DNA from: Spizellomyces punctatus DAOM BR117
Lineage: Eukaryota; Chytridiomycota; Chytridiomycetes; Spizellomycetales; Spizellomycetaceae
Length of the DNA stretch: 64,000 nt
Assembly (NCBI RefSeq): GCF_000182565.1
Contig: NW_015971539.1
Location: 1,297,219 to 1,361,218, forward strand
Reading direction: 5' to 3'
Shown here: in pieces, positions 31,901-40,209 of the stretch
Numbering within the stretch: position 1 is the stretch's first letter
Layout: every line of letters begins with the position of its first letter
Translations under genes and position numbers: made by a program
The notes under the pieces: model-generated
The model's input: only the letters and a program-made list of their open reading frames with translations
Databases searched by the model: none
What the model was told of the DNA's origin: nothing

Positions 31901-34900
31901 TTGTATTTGGCGAGCCACAAAAGAGCTCGGTGATCGGTAATGACCGTGAAAGGCAGGCCTTCGAGGTATGGGCGGAGTTTTCCGAGGCCCCAAATGAGGC
32001 ATCCGGCCTCGAGTTCGACAGGTGGGGCCTTCTTTTCCGAGGTGGTGGTGCCTCGGGAATGGTAGCACAGCGGGCGTTTAGAAGCATCCGGCTGTAACTG
32101 TTCGAGCGTGACATTAAACGCTGTGTAGGAAGCGTCACTGTGAAGGGTGTAGGGGAACCCTTTTCTGGGTGCCGCAAGCACTGGAGCTGTTGTCAGAGCC
32201 TGCTTGGCGGCTGCGAAGGCAGAGTTTCGGGAGTCGGTCCATGAAACTTCACGCTTCGCGACGAATCTGCGCAGACCTTGGTCGGGGCGCTTGCGAGCAA
32301 GGCGTCCGACACAAAAGGGGTCAATGGGCAAGTCGGCCAGCGATGATTGGCGTAGATTGACCGCCGGTAGGTCTGAGGAGCTAGATTTAAGATGTTGCGA
32401 AACCTCAAATCGGGCTCCGGTTGCTGTGATTGTTGGGGCCACTGCCGTGTCAAGCATGGACGGTGAATTGAGCTTTTCAGCTCCTTTCCTTGGGTCAGCG
32501 CGACCCTTTTTAAGGTCTCGATATTCACGAACGCCCTCTTGGATAGCGTCTTGCAGGGGTCGGACGAGTTCCGCGTAGCGAGGGATGAATTGGGCATAGA
32601 ACCCAAGGAGACCCACGAAGGACCATAGGTCACCAATAAATTTAGGTCGTGGCCAATCGACTATGGTTGCGACCTTGTCTGGATCGGTAGCGAGGCCCTG
32701 GGAAGAGGCAACGAAACCGAGGGCCGTGAGCTGGTGAAAGAGCCATTGACACTTGTCGAGCCTTAGGGTGAGTTTGGCCCTGGAAAAGCGGTCGAGCCAG
32801 TCCGCGATGGCATCTAGGGCTTCCGCGGCTGTCTCCGCTCGTGTATGGATATCGTCGACGAAGTTGTTGATATTTCGCCATTTGGAGGGACCCAAGGTGT
32901 CGTCCATCACCCGACAGAAGTGCGAGGGGGCAGTCTTGGGTCCGAAGGGCATGAAAAGTGGTTCGTAGATGCCATCGTGGAGTCTGATCGCGAGCCATTT
33001 GCGTACCGACGTATCAGTGATGGCGATTTGGTAAAATCCTTTGTTTGCGTCACCTCCCGATATGTATCGGAATGGGACTGCAACGATCCAGTTCAGGATG
33101 TCGAGCATGATGGGAAAGGGATATGGATCCCAGGCCATGCAGTCGTTGGCTCGGCGATAGTCGAAGGCTACCCGCGGGGGTTTGTCTGCGTAGCGAATAA
33201 TAACAGGATCGCTGGCGAAGGTTACTTCGGTGGTTCGTTTCCACCTCTGAAGCCCCATCATGGTGTCTCGCTCCGTCTCGAGGGCTGTCCGCTCCAACGG
33301 AGAGTACGACCGTGGCCTCGAAAGGGGTGGCGGAGCCGAGATAAATCGAGGCGCATAAGGAATCTTGGTGTAGTTCCCTATGAGATGACCCTCATAGCTG
33401 AAGGCTTGATGGAAGTGTCGTAGAATGTTGATTAGGGCCCAGACCACGGGTTTGGGTCGTTTGAGATCGACGTGGAAACGTTCCGCGTCTTTTAATTGGG
33501 CTTCGAAGGCCCCTGGAGCCTTCTCTGTAGAGTTGAGGTTCCATTTGTTCCGAAGTGTCTGCCATTCTTCTTCGGAAATGTTCTCTTCGGGGTCCGCGAC
33601 CGAATTATGGGTCGCGGTGGACAGTTTGAGGCCTAACGGGGCCGTTGTGCTAGCTGCGGTGGCATCAAGAGGGTTTTCGATGAGGAAAGTTTGGGCTGCC
33701 ACGCGCGTCTGTCCCGTGATTAACATGGTTAATCTAGACTTCTGAGCTTTGGCTTTGGTCAGCCGTGGCATTGACACATCCTTCATGAATTCACCCTGCT
33801 TGGTTTTGTATGGCGTGCCGCGCATGTGATCGGTATCCAGCTCATCCGTTATGGAGCAGGGGATAAGGATGTCTGGATTCTTGAGCGTCACCGCGAAACT
33901 GGGTAACGGGGGTTCCTGAACCAAGGTTTGGAGTTTCAAATGTCCCAAAACGTCGTTGGCTAGGATGATGAGAGGTTTCCCGTACGCGATGACCCGAAAG
34001 TAGGCGCGGAAAGTCAGGTATTCTCCGCCGCGGCCTCTGAGGGAAGTTTCGAGGCATACTGTCTTGGTAGATGAGATACGTCCACCAATGCCGTTGAAAG
34101 CCATCGTTTCCGCATCCTGCAAATCGGTTTCGGAGAACAGAAGGCCTTGGTACGTGTCGGAAATCAGAGACTCGCAGGCCCCTGTGTCTAGTACCACAGG
34201 TGCCCAGAGCTGCGCGATGACGGCTAGCGTCCAGCAAGGCTGCGTTTGGGTCTTAGTCTGGCTTTTGAGTACATCGCCTAAATCTACTGAGTAGAAGGCG
34301 TTGATAGAAGGCACCGCGATCTCGAAATGGGGCGCGATGTCGTTAATTGTTGCTTCCGTAGCCTTGATCACACTCTCAAAGTGTTCTCTAGTTTTGTCGT
34401 TTTGTGGTTTTGTTGTTTTATTCTGGCGAGCAACTTGTTCGATAGCCAGCATGACTATACGCGTCCGTTCGCTCTCTTCGTGTCTTTGGAGACGTGGATG
34501 GTCTTTAACGTGCCGAAATTTGGGGTTTCCGCGACGATAATAATAGTCTGAGCGAACGATATTGCCTGTCAGGAGAAATGCCACCAGTTGCAGGTTGGCG
34601 TACGCATCAAAGATAACAGGATCTTCAGAGCTCCACATCAAGAATTTCTCGCGCTCGTCGAGCTTTATCCAGGCAAGGAGAATCAAACGAGGGGTACCGT
34701 CTTCTCGGACCTTTCGCAGGATTCGATCCTTGTCAGCTTCGGCTGCGGCAGCGATGTAGAGGTGGTGGGAACTCCACGCGACTGCGTAGGGGTCGTTCCC
34801 GAGGTGCCCGGCGCCTCGCTTCGGTTCTTTGGCGAAGAAGCTGAGCGCGCGGGGGTTGTTGCCCATCATCAGAGCCACTTGCGGGGTGCCCCAGATGATG

Positions 34901-36459
34901 GCTATGTTGTCCCAGACTCGGTCCCAGCCCTGCGTGGGCGTGCGGGGGTCCTCTTCCTTGGTCACCGTGACCTTGGAAAGAGGTGCGGTCATCAAAATTG
35001 TTGATTCCGAGTGCTTGGGTGAATGAAAGAACCCGATGGTGTGGAATCCTTGATTAGCGGCTTCCGTTCTTTCCAGTTCCGAAGCCGAAAAAAGAGTTTC
35101 GGTGGTAGCGGACGTCGAGTCCAGCTCCACTATGTACGCCTTCTTCGATTCCTGTTTGGGTTTCCAACCTGAGGGCATGGGTGCTCCATATGGTCCTTTC
35201 TTTCCATCTTCAGGATCTTTTCGGTTCGGGTTCTGCCAGCAGAAAACATTCCAATGCTTTTTCTGACAGAATTTGCAGGGTGCCGGTGGTTCCTTGTTGG
35301 GGTCCGGAACCATCTTCTGAGGACCATCGCGACCCTTTTCGGGGTTTCCGGTTTTATGCGGAGCCGTCTGCTTAGGGCCTTTGTCGGTTCCGGTCTTTTG
35401 TGACTTCTTCTGAGCTTCTGCAGCACCGCTGTAGCAAGGGTCTCGTTTTCTGGTGTCATCAGAGCCGAAATAAAGGCGCAGGAAGTCTTTTAATTTGGTC
35501 AGGTTCGTGACGTTACAGGATTTGACCATGATTTGGATGTCGCTGGGCAATTGTTCGACTATTAGGTCGAAATGCTGGTCAGCGGGACATTCTATGTTTG
35601 CCCGGTCGCCATAAGCGAGGCGCCGGAGATGAGTTTTGTGGTCGATGAACGCGAGAAAGCTGCGAAATTCTTTGGGGTTCGCATGGCAGCGCACATATTC
35701 GGTTTTGCGCTTGGACTCGGTTAGGGGATCTCGGAACTCTCGAAGCAGTTCCTCTTTCCACCTTTTCCAGGTCCATGAGCGAGTTTCCTGGGCTTCCAGA
35801 GTGTAAAACCAAGCGTCAGCAGGGGTTTTCTCGGCTATCATGGCTGGTAGGAGCTGTACCATCCTGGCATCCGACGTTGCGCTAACGTTTTGAAGAAGTT
35901 GGACTTTGTTAAGCCATTCTTCAACGTCTTGGTTTCTTCTGCCCGTAAACTCGGGTACGTCCTTTGCTTTCAAGGAATCGACCTTGGTGTCGCTGGCCCA
36001 CGGGGCCGCTGGCACTTGGATTGGAGGCACCGCACCTGAAAAACTTGGTTCGGTACGCTCCCTTGGTGTGTCCGCCGTTTCCCACGGGGTTGCGGACCGT
36101 TCTCTTGTAGCTCGTGCTATGGGAGGTTGTTCAGGCAGCGGGCGATGCGCTAGGGCTTCTAAGGCTCGTGCGAGGCGCTCATCCGCCGCTGTCTGACGTT
36201 CGGAAAGCCTATGAAGCTGTTCCGTAAGGTTTTGAGTTGCCAACTGCGTTGCAGCAGTCGAGCGGGCAATGTCTTCTTTTAACGCTGCCACTTCAGAGGC
36301 CATCGTGGCCAAGTTAGGGGCTTCCGGTTCGACGGAAGTGGTCCCTGAACGCCTTGGGCGTGTTGCGGGAGGGACTTCGACGTCCTCCGCAGGACCCTGA
36401 CTACGAGTCTGGATCACAGGTGAGCGGCCTCGCGTTGGTGAGCGTTCGACCGGCATCAT
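28981..36459 (-). CDS. Gag-Pol polyprotein of a chromovirus with C-terminal extension
   Basis: One uninterrupted frame of about 2,490 codons from ATG 36459 (the frame extends slightly upstream from a TTG). Order: Gag capsid-like region (VPEFTGRRNQDVEEWLNKVQ ...), zinc knuckle CKFCQKKHWNVFC, aspartic protease VVLDTGACESLIS, reverse transcriptase with MPFGPKTAPSHFCRVMD and catalytic NNFVDDIH, RNase H (LHSDASYTAF ... ITDHRALLWL), integrase with HHCC zinc finger (HEGGGHFG ... CAGCETC) and DDE core (TTDFVTKL, SDRDSKFT, YHPQGDGQSERDN), and a chromodomain (VEAIVDHRTRRGKRQFRIRW SGYPPHEDTWEP, shown in two parts). About 320 residues follow the chromodomain with no recognised fold. All catalytic motifs are intact, so it may be active or only recently silent. 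Confidence 0.95.
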   Translation of the reverse strand: MMPVERSPTRGRSPVIQTRSQGPAEDVEVPPATRPRRSGTTSVEPEAPNLATMASEVAALKEDIARSTAATQLATQNLTEQLHRLSERQTAADERLARALEALAHRPLPEQPPIARATRERSATPWETADTPRERTEPSFSGAVPPIQVPAAPWASDTKVDSLKAKDVPEFTGRRNQDVEEWLNKVQLLQNVSATSDARMVQLLPAMIAEKTPADAWFYTLEAQETRSWTWKRWKEELLREFRDPLTESKRKTEYVRCHANPKEFRSFLAFIDHKTHLRRLAYGDRANIECPADQHFDLIVEQLPSDIQIMVKSCNVTNLTKLKDFLRLYFGSDDTRKRDPCYSGAAEAQKKSQKTGTDKGPKQTAPHKTGNPEKGRDGPQKMVPDPNKEPPAPCKFCQKKHWNVFCWQNPNRKDPEDGKKGPYGAPMPSGWKPKQESKKAYIVELDSTSATTETLFSASELERTEAANQGFHTIGFFHSPKHSESTILMTAPLSKVTVTKEEDPRTPTQGWDRVWDNIAIIWGTPQVALMMGNNPRALSFFAKEPKRGAGHLGNDPYAVAWSSHHLYIAAAAEADKDRILRKVREDGTPRLILLAWIKLDEREKFLMWSSEDPVIFDAYANLQLVAFLLTGNIVRSDYYYRRGNPKFRHVKDHPRLQRHEESERTRIVMLAIEQVARQNKTTKPQNDKTREHFESVIKATEATINDIAPHFEIAVPSINAFYSVDLGDVLKSQTKTQTQPCWTLAVIAQLWAPVVLDTGACESLISDTYQGLLFSETDLQDAETMAFNGIGGRISSTKTVCLETSLRGRGGEYLTFRAYFRVIAYGKPLIILANDVLGHLKLQTLVQEPPLPSFAVTLKNPDILIPCSITDELDTDHMRGTPYKTKQGEFMKDVSMPRLTKAKAQKSRLTMLITGQTRVAAQTFLIENPLDATAASTTAPLGLKLSTATHNSVADPEENISEEEWQTLRNKWNLNSTEKAPGAFEAQLKDAERFHVDLKRPKPVVWALINILRHFHQAFSYEGHLIGNYTKIPYAPRFISAPPPLSRPRSYSPLERTALETERDTMMGLQRWKRTTEVTFASDPVIIRYADKPPRVAFDYRRANDCMAWDPYPFPIMLDILNWIVAVPFRYISGGDANKGFYQIAITDTSVRKWLAIRLHDGIYEPLFMPFGPKTAPSHFCRVMDDTLGPSKWRNINNFVDDIHTRAETAAEALDAIADWLDRFSRAKLTLRLDKCQWLFHQLTALGFVASSQGLATDPDKVATIVDWPRPKFIGDLWSFVGLLGFYAQFIPRYAELVRPLQDAIQEGVREYRDLKKGRADPRKGAEKLNSPSMLDTAVAPTITATGARFEVSQHLKSSSSDLPAVNLRQSSLADLPIDPFCVGRLARKRPDQGLRRFVAKREVSWTDSRNSAFAAAKQALTTAPVLAAPRKGFPYTLHSDASYTAFNVTLEQLQPDASKRPLCYHSRGTTTSEKKAPPVELEAGCLIWGLGKLRPYLEGLPFTVITDHRALLWLAKYKGENRKLLRWALNLSYWSEWMTIVHKPGRFHIVADTLSRLLGAETLLCSTGTEIWVSERKGRRPRTPPAGPAPSSTLADAIFRLALQPALITAIRAGLTGPLHPIAQQARTLLWETSPDTYTTADTRFLQDWQRADNLLWHRFSVSEDLWRLYVPPACTPEVRKLFHEGGGHFGFERTYARAAAQVWWPKMAQDFRKHCAGCETCQRSKRVPQLIPGLLKPIPPAPGRWTVITTDFVTKLPLTSRGYDAFWLIACKCSKRIHVWPLKSTATAIQVAELFIERYVPLHGIPETIISDRDSKFTSRFWQEVCKNLKINQELTTAYHPQGDGQSERDNATVLQVLTTMVNTRLDDWDTFLPVAEFIINDTVHEATKMTRFRMDLGYEPHNPLADIVERPSETRNADAEELCKHLGDLNILIRDLMIEAQDSQKRYYDLSRRHLEFRRGDKVLLSTKNLAGYESKIAPKWLGPVTVTDCNPLRDNYELKLPDKMRRLHPWFHISKLRPYQKPVDAETEEKVAEAQAEDSDASDGEFEVEAIVDHRTRRGKRQFRIRWSGYPPHEDTWEPEEALTEASEALEEYWRSRAPTSALVEDSLVVSLAGDAPEDTAYASDHQCFAVYPDDSSRDNHALSPERKPVSRGLPHQSRTPHQASRSRLRASELSKSAGDDLKRTPLHAPPLFSSSTAHDLLPLHTHSASQTPSIDTETKTSISNTMNTDLRGQAGVSVPSTYMSGYPWEEDSGDFEAEGMLDRLGVAIATWVHSWVHQLRTNPNAPLQTPGHEFWLGVDAPKPYAVGQPLTNHIADPYSKATDGGEAAVGIVADAKKPGKRGRPAPCAAWLDRGVPQHEAGSRKTAPFTDWPNDDAHEFASAVIEAARTVLLRTANAAEASARLTRPRHHEHAEYHFRATNLKRAAETFTALYVTRTGPDVTPGTIVRTATDQIWFCCNVGGRASIIWVVNQDADEADPTDPVPTW

Positions 36460-36614
36460 TCTCGGTTTCGTGAAGTTCTGTCTCCGAAACGAGAGAAAAG
36501 GTTTCCGAGTAGCTACCTGAGCGGATCTCGGTTTGCGCAAGAGTTTCGGTACGACCGAATAAGGTTTTCAGCTGAATTTGAGAGGGGAAGGCGGTTCGTC
36601 GCGCTTCTCCACCA

Positions 36615-37214
36615 TGTAACGGATTTTTTGTTGGTAGACTACGGTAAAGACGACTTGGGTCTCCTAGCAGGTTATGTGGGTGGCCGTACTAGGAATCATA
36701 GTCTCCGAATCCTTTCTTTGGGCGTCGGTAGCGACTTGGGGGCGAGAGGCAAGGAGAGTCGGTTAGTTGTGAACCGAGCAGGATTTAGAGGCTTCGGTAC
36801 GGGTGATCAGGCCGTTGAAGCGCTCTGTTAGGTTCCTGTTAACCTAAGATTGGAGTTGAGAAGCGAGTTATGGGGATTTTGTGTCGCTACGGCTTCTGCC
36901 CCCGACTTATTTTATTGAATACATCCTTTTTATACAAGATTCTTGGATAAACTGTTAAACTAAACTAAACTAATGGGTGTCGCTGCACCGCAACTGATTT
37001 ATTGGTGGCGGTACCGATCTCTTCCTTTTCCGCACTGGCTCGGGCCTCCACAGGTTGTACGAGGCACGCTGAAATCTAATGCGCCAATTGCCATTCTCCG
37101 AACCGGTTTTTTCGGTCGCGGTAACCCAATCGGTGGAGTTGGTCACGCGATTCGTGCTTCCCGCGTCCGATTTGGGCTTACTCGCGATCTCTCGAAGACG
37201 TCCTCGTCGTTACA
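36615..37214 (-). repeat. 5' LTR of the chromovirus
   Basis: Partner of 28324-28923, with perfect TGTAAC/GTTACA ends. Contains promoter and polyadenylation signals by position. Small plus-strand ORFs inside both LTR copies are repeat shadows, not genes. Confidence 0.95.
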
Positions 37215-37347
37215 TTAGGATGACATGTATGAGTTCTGATTGGTTGCAAATGGTGCAATAGGCTGACAAATAGTTTAGGATGATGTGGGTGAGATCTGAT
37301 TGGGTAGTTAGGATATAGCATTTGTCAGCCCCTTTGTCTATAAAAAG
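37215..37347 (+). promoter_or_regulatory. Promoter-like region before Fanzor copy 2: direct repeats, inverted repeat, TATA box
   Basis: Starts at the LTR edge. Two 29-base direct repeats (TTAGGATGA...TCTGATTGG) at 37215-37243 and 37275-37303, 60 bases apart. A perfect 11-bp inverted repeat GGCTGACAAAT/ATTTGTCAGCC at 37261-37271 and 37320-37330. A good TATA box TATAAAAAG is at 37339-37347, about 100 bases before the region that matches Fanzor copy 1. It has no counterpart beside copy 1. Confidence 0.55.
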
Positions 37348-37439
37348 AGGACCTCTCTGAGGCCGCTCAAAGGGAGAACAAGTAGTAACCAAGTCTTCCC
37401 TAGTTTTCTGTTGTCTTCTTGTCCCTGCTAGCCTGTTAC

Positions 37440-38240
37440 ATACCTGCTTGTCAAGCAGAGAATGTTGTCGTTATCAACCCAAACAAGTGCAACATTCTCT
37501 ACTGCCAGGACAGCAATGGTACAACATTTTGCTACACCACAAACCAGCAAGCCATGGAGACAGGCAGCTGTCGGCAGCAAAAGGAACGACAGCAGATGAA
37601 GAAGGAAGCGGGAATGGACATCATAGAATCATGAATACCATCTCACAAGACAATGAACCTCAGGGACTTCACTCACTACCTTCTCATTCACTGCGCAGAT
37701 TCAGATCATCACAAGGAATTCTACTCCCATCCCGCCCACACATGGTGGAAGTGGCATTCCTTCATCAGTCAGCAGCGAAGCGAATCAGACCTCATAAGTG
37801 CCATGCACAACAAATACAGTGAAAACTTTACCATTGTGATGGGTGATTGGAGCAATGCCGGTTGAACTGCGAGATTTCAGACCTCATCAAAGATGAAAGG
37901 TTGGCACACCCTGTTCAAGCGCAACCACATTGATTGTTTTCTTCTTGATGAACACAAGACCTCATCTGTTTGCCCTCACTGTTCATCCTCTGAGTTTGTC
38001 GAGAAAGAATTCAAAGAACAACCTCATTCAAGACCTTGGCACCATCACGAAGGCAAGATGGAAAAAGTCCACGGATTGCTGGGTTGTACCAACCCTAACT
38101 GTTTGCAGCAAGCCTGGACGATGCGCTACTGGAACCGAGATATGCTGGCAACCTTTAATATGCTGACAATCGTGCAATCAATGTTGGATGGGCACGGTAG
38201 ACCAGAGGTGTTCAGCAGGGGTGTTCCAGCCGTAGCGTAG
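37440..38240 (+). pseudogene. Fanzor/TnpB-like nuclease, copy 2 (decayed)
   Basis: Clear relative of copy 1, inverted relative to it. The alignable part begins at ACCTGCTTGTC. RuvC-I reads VVVINPNKCN, so the catalytic Asp is Asn (ATCGAC in copy 1, ATCAAC here). Frames change or stop at a TGA after MDIIES (TCACGA in copy 1, TCATGA here) and at a TGA after GDWSNAG (GGTCGA in copy 1, GGTTGA here). Beyond these, MKGWHTLFKRN, LDEHKTSSVCPHCSSSEF, GCTNPNC and RYWNRDMLATFNM are open to TAG 38240, so the zinc ribbon and RuvC-III region missing from the open part of copy 1 is seen here. The N-terminal wedge and REC parts are absent. Non-functional. Confidence 0.85.
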
Positions 38241-38326
38241 ATTGGTTAGATTAGCTTATCCGAACTGGTTGTCGCCGGTTCAATTCCTGGTGCGGGTGCT
38301 AGTGCCAATACCCATCGGCTCCGCAC
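38233..38326 (+). repeat. tRNA-like (A-box/B-box) tail and terminal hairpin of Fanzor copy 2
   Basis: A-box-like TAGCGTAGATTGGTTA overlapping the stop codon, B-box-like GGTTCAATTCC at 38277-38287, and a GTGCGG...CCGCAC inverted repeat at 38290-38326. Nearly identical to the tail of copy 1, with both copies ending at the same base (CCGCACTA). Could be the guide-RNA (omega-RNA) region expected at the 3' end of TnpB-like genes, a Pol III promoter, or a tRNA-derived element end. Confidence 0.65.
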
Positions 38327-38419
38327 TATGAGCAGCATACACAGATTGCCTTGTTCAACAACAGGTGGAATACCAAAATCAAAAGCACAATTTTCCTGCT
38401 GCAGTGGCATTAACAATTG

Positions 38420-39994
38420 CTATACAATCTCAAACGCCAGCTGGATGGGACTCTTCAAACCAAACAAGCCCTCTGAATAATACATCAAATCCGCAATGTG
38501 GAGAGCATTCATCAGTTCCTTTCCTGCGTAGAAATCCTTGCATCGCTTCCACAGAGCCCTAATTTCGGGGGTAGCTTCATGAATTCGACAATGCTCGATG
38601 TTGAGGTAATCAAGACGATCCAGACATAAGTGCACCGGTACCAGGGCTTCAGCAGTTAGACCTTGGCAATCGTAAAGGCACAAGCGCTCTAGACGCCGAC
38701 AGCTGGTTGCAATGCGTGAAACTCCCGTATTTGTGACATTAGGAGATGAGAATATTCCTAGCTCCACAAGGTTGGGAAGGTATTTAGAGATGGATATGAG
38801 TGAAGCGTCGGTTATGTGGCGAAGAAGAGCCAGGGTGAGACCCGTAAGGTTACGACAGTGGGTAGCGAGGGTATAAATGGAAGGGTCACGAATATGCTCG
38901 CTGAGCCCGATGGTAAGCTGTGTGAGTCGAGTGCCGATATTGTGTGCAATATACTCGATCGTCGCATTCGTACACTAGAGATATTGCCATATGTCAGGGA
39001 GAGTCATACGAGTGAAGATTGGACGTGGGGCTTACCTGTCTACAATCAAGTAACGACAAGTCCGTTAATTGGGGACAGGATTTTAGCAGTCCAGCTATTG
39101 TATCGTCGCGGAGCATGTCACAGTGCTGAATCCATATTCGTTCCACGTTTGGAAGAGCAGACAAGGCCCGCACTAATCCAGGCCCCGTCACCTCAGGAGA
39201 AAGTGTTAAGGATATGTTCTTCACATTCGGTCGGAGCTCAGGAAACATCTCTCGGAGAGCTTCATCATTCAGAGTCCGAATTCCCGTCAAGTCCATTTGT
39301 TCCAATGATAAACATCGCACAACGATCCTCCCTATTCCATGGGCAGTGGCCCTCTGACATCGTTCGACATTGAGAACCCGCAGGCTGGGACAAGCCTCAG
39401 CAATGCTTATCAACATCCGATCTGTGACGTTATCGGCAATGTCCGACAGATGCAATGTCCTGACAAAACTTCCATACACTATCGGACATGGAACGCTCCG
39501 AAGAACACGCCGTCGAATGGGTGACACTGCAGTATCCGAGACGTTTCCGCCACGCCGTAAGACGTACAGGAAGTCTTGCCAAGTGTCTGGTCGCAGCGGA
39601 GGTTTGCGCTATACAGATAACAAATGGGTTGGTCTTAAACTCTGGCTTTAGGCCCTGTCATTCCCATACCACCTACCCAAAGCAGTCGGACTGCAGCATG
39701 GAACCATGCCCGGTTGACTCTCGCTGGACTAAGAAGGTCACGCTCTGACCCTACTCGGACAAGAAAGTTAAGGATATGATTCAAAAGCTCTGGTGCCAAC
39801 GTCGCAGCCAGTGCGGGGAATGTCCCAGTTGTATGCGGCTGGCACGGCTCCCGCATTTTCGCTTTTGAGCGCCGTTTGTTGTGCTTGTGCGTTGGGCTTT
39901 CTGGACGGCTTGAAGCAGATAGCGGTGACTGTATGAGTTCCGGTGCAGCAGCAAGAAGGCGCTCTCGCCTGCGCAGACCAGCCGACGACGACAT
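38420..39994 (-). CDS. F-box / leucine-rich-repeat protein (Grr1/AMN1-like)
   Basis: Probable substrate adaptor of an SCF ubiquitin ligase. Three main exons on the minus strand from ATG 39994: exon 1 (basic disordered N-terminus, then F-box LAPELLNHILNFLVR ... LLSPARVNRAWFHAAVRLLW), a middle exon from about 39527 (PIVYGSFVRTLHLSDIADNV, EACPSLRVLNVERCQRATA, CLSLEQMDLTGIRTLNDEAL, CPQLTDLSLLDC), and a last exon from about 38767 (GVSRIATSCRRLERLCLYDC, LDYLNIEHCRIHEATPEIR) ending in AFEIV at 38420. The repeats are of the cysteine-containing LRR type used by Grr1-like F-box proteins. The exact exon 1/2 junction is uncertain. The stop lies only about 90 bases from the right end of the accessory island. 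Confidence 0.82.
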
Positions 39995-40209
39995 TTTCTT
40001 AATGCCGCAAACTATTTCCTACGGTGCCTTGCCAGCTTAACGCGTCCAAAAACTTGCAACAAAGAGATCGCACGGGGCAAAGCCTGCAGCGATCAGTCAC
40101 CAGCAACAGTCCTTCCTCCCCAGCAGGCCCGGCTCATCACTTCCACATTCTTTCGCAGGCTTCTGGCCGACTCGCTGTGCCTTGTTCAGCGCACTAGCCC
40201 CAGCACAAC

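Larger units (their letters stand above)
28324..37214 (-). mobile_element. Complete Ty3/gypsy LTR retrotransposon (chromovirus), 8.9 kb
   Basis: Minus-strand element: 5' LTR 36615-37214, primer-binding-site-like TGGTGGAGAAGC adjoining the LTR at 36614, a single Gag-Pol frame, polypurine tract, and 3' LTR. Five-base flanks are CGAGT (left) and TTAGG (right), so no target-site duplication is visible. That points to recombination, deletion or an insertion chain rather than simple insertion into the virus. It is clearly richer in GC and CG dinucleotides than the viral segment. Confidence 0.95.

Noticed and set aside
29228-36196. Many plus-strand ORFs of 60-190 codons under Gag-Pol
   Set aside because: Antisense shadows of a GC-rich coding frame on the minus strand with intact retroviral motifs.
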